Source: Candidatus Limimorpha equi (GTDB lineage: Bacteria > Bacteroidota > Bacteroidia > Bacteroidales > F082). From it: a DNA stretch of 10,150 nucleotides. Both the position numbers and the translations under genes were made by a program. Shown here piece after piece: positions 8,146-10,150 of the stretch. The notes below the pieces were generated by a model. The model worked only from the letters and a program-made list of their open reading frames with translations, was not told where the DNA came from and ran no database searches. The stretch lies in contig JAGHSL010000123.1 of NCBI GenBank assembly GCA_018065885.1, positions 1 through 10,150 of the forward strand. Direction: 5' to 3'. Numbering within the stretch: position 1 is the first letter of the stretch; each line of letters begins with the position of its first letter.

Positions 8146-8237
8146 GCCAACTTGCCGAACAAAACTCGGCCAACTTGCCGAATGAAAATGCGCCAACTTG
8201 GTGAATGAAACTCGGCCAACTTGCCGAATGAAATTTT
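8146..8237. repeat. 23-bp tandem repeat array, 4 units (left copy)
   Basis: Four units with an exact 23-bp period begin at 8146, 8169, 8192 and 8215, with consensus GCCAACTTGCCGAATGAAAA plus a three-base linker. Unit 1 has ACAAA where others have ATGAA; unit 3 reads GCCAACTTGGTG. Most units can fold as CGGC-CAACTT-GCCG. The array begins 8 bp after the stop of the PPDK-like gene and ends about 30 bp before the promoter of the second ATPase gene. Bases 8146-8210 are identical to 9585-9649 on the far side of that gene. There are no spacers, so it is not CRISPR. Confidence 0.95.
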
Positions 8238-8245
8238 GTAAAATA

Positions 8246-8276
8246 TTAGTTTATTGCAAGATAAGTTGTATATTTG
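8246..8276 (+). promoter_or_regulatory. Bacteroidota promoter for the second ATPase gene
   Basis: The -7 box TATATTTG at 8269-8276, followed by CAG, matches TAnnTTTG exactly. A weak -33 candidate (TTAG at 8246-8249) sits about 20 nt upstream; it is not a full TTTG. The -7 box lies 23 nt before the ATG at 8300, giving a leader of roughly 15-17 nt. Confidence 0.6.
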
Positions 8277-8299
8277 CAGCCGAAAAATATTGGTAAAAA

Positions 8300-9574
8300 A
8301 TGGCTGAATATAAGAGACGAATTGCTGACCAAATATTGGCGGAACAATTAGATACTACAGGGGCGGTTTTGGTGCAAGGCCCGAAGTGGTGCGGCAAAAC
8401 GACTACGGCGGCTCAAGCGGCAAAAAGCGTCCTTTATATGGATGATCCTGAAACCAAGGAAAACAATTTGCTTTTGGCGGATTCCAATGTGAAGGCTTTG
8501 CTTGAAGGTGCAACACCGCGCCTGATTGACGAATGGCAAATTGCCACAAAACTCTGGGATGCAGCACGTTTCGTGATTGATCGTCGTAATGAGACGGGGC
8601 AATTCATTTTTACAGGTTCGGCGGTTCCAGCCAATACTTCTACGATTTTCCATTCAGGCACGGGTCGTTTTGCTTGGTTGACGATGCGCCCGATGAGCTT
8701 GTTCGAGTCGGGTGAGTCGAATGGAAGCATGAGCTTGCGTGCTTTGTTTGATGGTAAGGCGGAAACGGCCCTTGCTAATCAACTGACCTTGCAGGATTTG
8801 GCGTTTTTGGTTTGCCGTGGCGGTTGGCCAGGAACGCTTCGACTTCAACATAAATCAGCTCTGCGTCAGGCATATAACTATATTGATGCGGTCGCAAACA
8901 GCGATATTTCTCGTGTCGACGGCGTGTCGCGCGATGCTTCGTTTGCCAAGCGATTGATGCGTAGTTATGCGCGTCATCAAGGGGCACAAGTGCCGATAAG
9001 TACGATTTGCAAGGACTTGGAGGAAAATGAAAACCAGTCGATGAGTGAAGATACGATTGCTTCTTACCTGAACGCCTTGCGGAAAATATTTGTCGTGGAA
9101 GATATGCCTGCCTGGAATCCTAATTTGCGATCAAAAACAGCAATTCGCACTTCTGATACGCGATATTTTGTCGATCCATCAGTCGCTGCCGCCGCTTTAG
9201 GTTTAGGCCCGGACGATTTGATGAAGGATTTGAATACTTTTGGGCTTTTATTTGAGACGCTTGCCGTGCGTGACTTGCGTGTTTTTGCTGATGCGCTTGA
9301 TGGAGAACTTTTCCATTACCGCGATAAAAACGGGCTTGAATGTGATGCCGTGATTCACTTGCGTAACGGACATTATGGATTGATAGAGATTAAGTTAGGT
9401 GGTGATAAACTCATTGGCGAGGGTGTAAAAACGCTGAATGCTTTGGCTGAAAAAATTGACACGGACAAGATGCCGGAACCTTCATTCAAAATGGTGTTGA
9501 CGGGAATCGGGCAATATGCTTTTCAGTGCAATGATGGCGTTTATATTGTGCCAATTGGAAGTTTGAAACCATAA
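8300..9574 (+). CDS. AAA_14 / DUF4143 ATPase (second copy, repeat-bracketed)
   Basis: This 424-residue ATPase has the same architecture as the one at 2578 but is only distantly similar in sequence. Walker A is GPKWCGKTTT (27-36, K33). RLIDEWQIA is the Walker B region (D and E present). FIFTGSAVPA resembles sensor 1, and CRGGWPGTL fills the place of the GGMP signature. The C-terminal DUF4143 part shows PD-(D/E)xK-like residues: E in FGLLFETLAVRDL, D349 in LECDAVIHL and E363-I-K365 in LIEIKLG. The ATG at 8300 is the only good start, 23 nt after a -7 box; there is no Shine-Dalgarno sequence. The gene is complete, full length for the family, and stands alone between two directly repeated 23-bp arrays, which suggests that gene plus array moved or duplicated as a unit. 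No transposase, integrase or partner gene is present beside it. The cellular role of the family is not established; DNA or RNA cleavage by the DUF4143 part is a possibility only. Confidence 0.9.
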   Translation: MAEYKRRIADQILAEQLDTTGAVLVQGPKWCGKTTTAAQAAKSVLYMDDPETKENNLLLADSNVKALLEGATPRLIDEWQIATKLWDAARFVIDRRNETGQFIFTGSAVPANTSTIFHSGTGRFAWLTMRPMSLFESGESNGSMSLRALFDGKAETALANQLTLQDLAFLVCRGGWPGTLRLQHKSALRQAYNYIDAVANSDISRVDGVSRDASFAKRLMRSYARHQGAQVPISTICKDLEENENQSMSEDTIASYLNALRKIFVVEDMPAWNPNLRSKTAIRTSDTRYFVDPSVAAAALGLGPDDLMKDLNTFGLLFETLAVRDLRVFADALDGELFHYRDKNGLECDAVIHLRNGHYGLIEIKLGGDKLIGEGVKTLNALAEKIDTDKMPEPSFKMVLTGIGQYAFQCNDGVYIVPIGSLKP

Positions 9575-9584
9575 TTCGATTTCG

Positions 9585-9653
9585 GCCAACTTGCCGAACA
9601 AAACTCGGCCAACTTGCCGAATGAAAATGCGCCAACTTGGTGAATGAAATTTG
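9585..9653. repeat. 23-bp tandem repeat array, 3 units (right copy)
   Basis: Units begin at 9585, 9608 and 9631. They reproduce units 1-3 of the left array in the same order, including the ACAAA variant in unit 1 and the GCCAACTTGGTG variant in unit 3; the fourth unit of the left array is missing here. The last four bases of unit 3 run into an AT-rich tail resembling the tail of the left array. The array begins 10 bp after the ATPase stop and lies upstream of the tricorn-like gene. Confidence 0.95.
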
Positions 9654-9718
9654 TTAAAATATTGAATAATTGAAAGTTAAGTAAAAATTAGCAATCATAA
9701 TAATAATCGTTTTTCGCT

Positions 9719-10150
9719 ATGAAGAAAATGCTTCTTTTTACCCTTGTTTTGATGGGTTTCAATGCTTTTTCGCAACCGCTTTGGATGCGCGACAATGTGA
9801 TTTCTCCCAAAGGTGATAAGATTGCCTTTGAATACAAGGGCGATATTTATGTGGTTGATGCAAAAGGCGGTAAAGCCTTGCAAATCACGACAAATGCTTC
9901 ATATGAGTGCAATCCGATTTGGTCGCCAGATGGCAAGACTTTGGCTTTCGTGAGCGACCGTAACGGCAATTATGATGTCTATCTGGCATCGCCTGAAGGT
10001 GGCGTGGCAAAACGCATTACAACAAATTCGGCCAACGAAACGCCATTGGCTTTTTCGCCTGATGGCAGGGAAATTTATTATTCGGCTCAGATTCAAAAAT
10101 CGGCTGAAAATGTGCAATTTGCATCGGGATGGATTACCGAACTTTATAAG
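9719..10150 (+). CDS. Secreted tricorn-like S41 peptidase, N-terminal part (3' end outside window)
   Basis: The frame is open from the ATG at 9719 to the window end (144 codons, no stop). Residues 1-18 form a signal peptide: KK, a hydrophobic stretch LLFTLVLMGF, then AFS before Q19, so the protein is probably exported across the inner membrane. The mature part begins PLWMRDNVISPKGDKIAF and shows TolB/PD40-type beta-propeller blades, with WSPDGKTLAFVSD (68-80) and FSPDGREIYYS (112-122). ETPLAFSPDG and ITELYK match, from memory, the N-terminus of Bacteroidota tricorn-protease homologues, which are usually over 1000 residues and end in an S41 serine peptidase domain; that domain would lie outside this window. 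Without it, a TolB-like propeller protein of another class cannot be excluded. No exact TAnnTTTG box is found between the repeat array and this start. Confidence 0.85.
   Translation, partial: MKKMLLFTLVLMGFNAFSQPLWMRDNVISPKGDKIAFEYKGDIYVVDAKGGKALQITTNASYECNPIWSPDGKTLAFVSDRNGNYDVYLASPEGGVAKRITTNSANETPLAFSPDGREIYYSAQIQKSAENVQFASGWITELYK

Larger units (their letters stand above)
8146..9649 (+). mobile_element. Candidate repeat-bounded ATPase cassette
   Basis: The second ATPase gene and its promoter lie between two arrays in the same orientation that share a perfect 65-bp direct repeat (8146-8210 and 9585-9649). The repeat-to-repeat distance is 1439 bp. Recombination between the arrays would remove the gene cleanly and leave one array between the PPDK-like and tricorn-like genes. 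There is no recombinase gene, no terminal inverted repeat and no visible target-site duplication, so mobility is inference from the arrangement alone. Confidence 0.35.

Noticed and set aside
8146..8237. CRISPR array
   Set aside because: Units are directly adjacent with a 23-bp period and no unique spacers, and no cas gene is present; this is a tandem minisatellite.
9695..9883. 62-codon minus-strand open frame
   Set aside because: It is antisense to the signal peptide and first propeller blade of the tricorn-like gene and has no supporting features.

Overview
The window looks like chromosomal DNA of a member of the Bacteroidota, probably Bacteroidales. The reasons are repeated TAnnTTTG-type -7 promoter boxes, start codons without a Shine-Dalgarno sequence but with A/T-rich leaders, moderate GC, and the gene set: a Bacteroidota-type S41/tricorn-like secreted protein, a PPDK-like protein without its PEP domain, and AAA_14/DUF4143 ATPases. 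The genus cannot be fixed from the sequence.

Layout from left to right. The 3' part of uvrC (nucleotide excision repair, + strand) converges on gap (glyceraldehyde-3-phosphate dehydrogenase, - strand), with a strong hairpin terminator between them that can serve both. A 316-bp divergent intergenic region follows. It holds a gap promoter box, a 33-bp tandem repeat array (about 2.75 units) and a good Bacteroidota promoter for the first AAA_14/DUF4143 ATPase (+). Next is a 1379-residue protein (+) ending in the ATP-binding and phosphohistidine domains of the PPDK/PEP-synthase family. It has no C-terminal PEP/pyruvate barrel and carries about 880 unrecognised N-terminal residues. A second, distinct AAA_14/DUF4143 ATPase (+) follows. 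It is bracketed by two directly oriented arrays of 23-bp units, which share a perfect 65-bp identity. The window ends in the first 144 codons of a secreted tricorn-like (TolB-type propeller, S41 peptidase) protein.

uvrC, gap, the PPDK-like gene and the tricorn-like gene look like ordinary chromosomal genes with unrelated roles. I see no operon: each + strand gene from 2578 on has an intergenic gap of at least 80 bp, and the first three have a candidate promoter of their own. The two ATPase genes look like accessory single-gene units placed between them. Both are preceded by a short tandem array of hairpin-forming units and then a promoter.

The most interesting signal is this ATPase-plus-repeat arrangement. 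The second case is a 1439-bp repeat-to-repeat unit that could be a mobile or duplicable cassette. The next most interesting is the PPDK-like phosphotransferase of unknown substrate.
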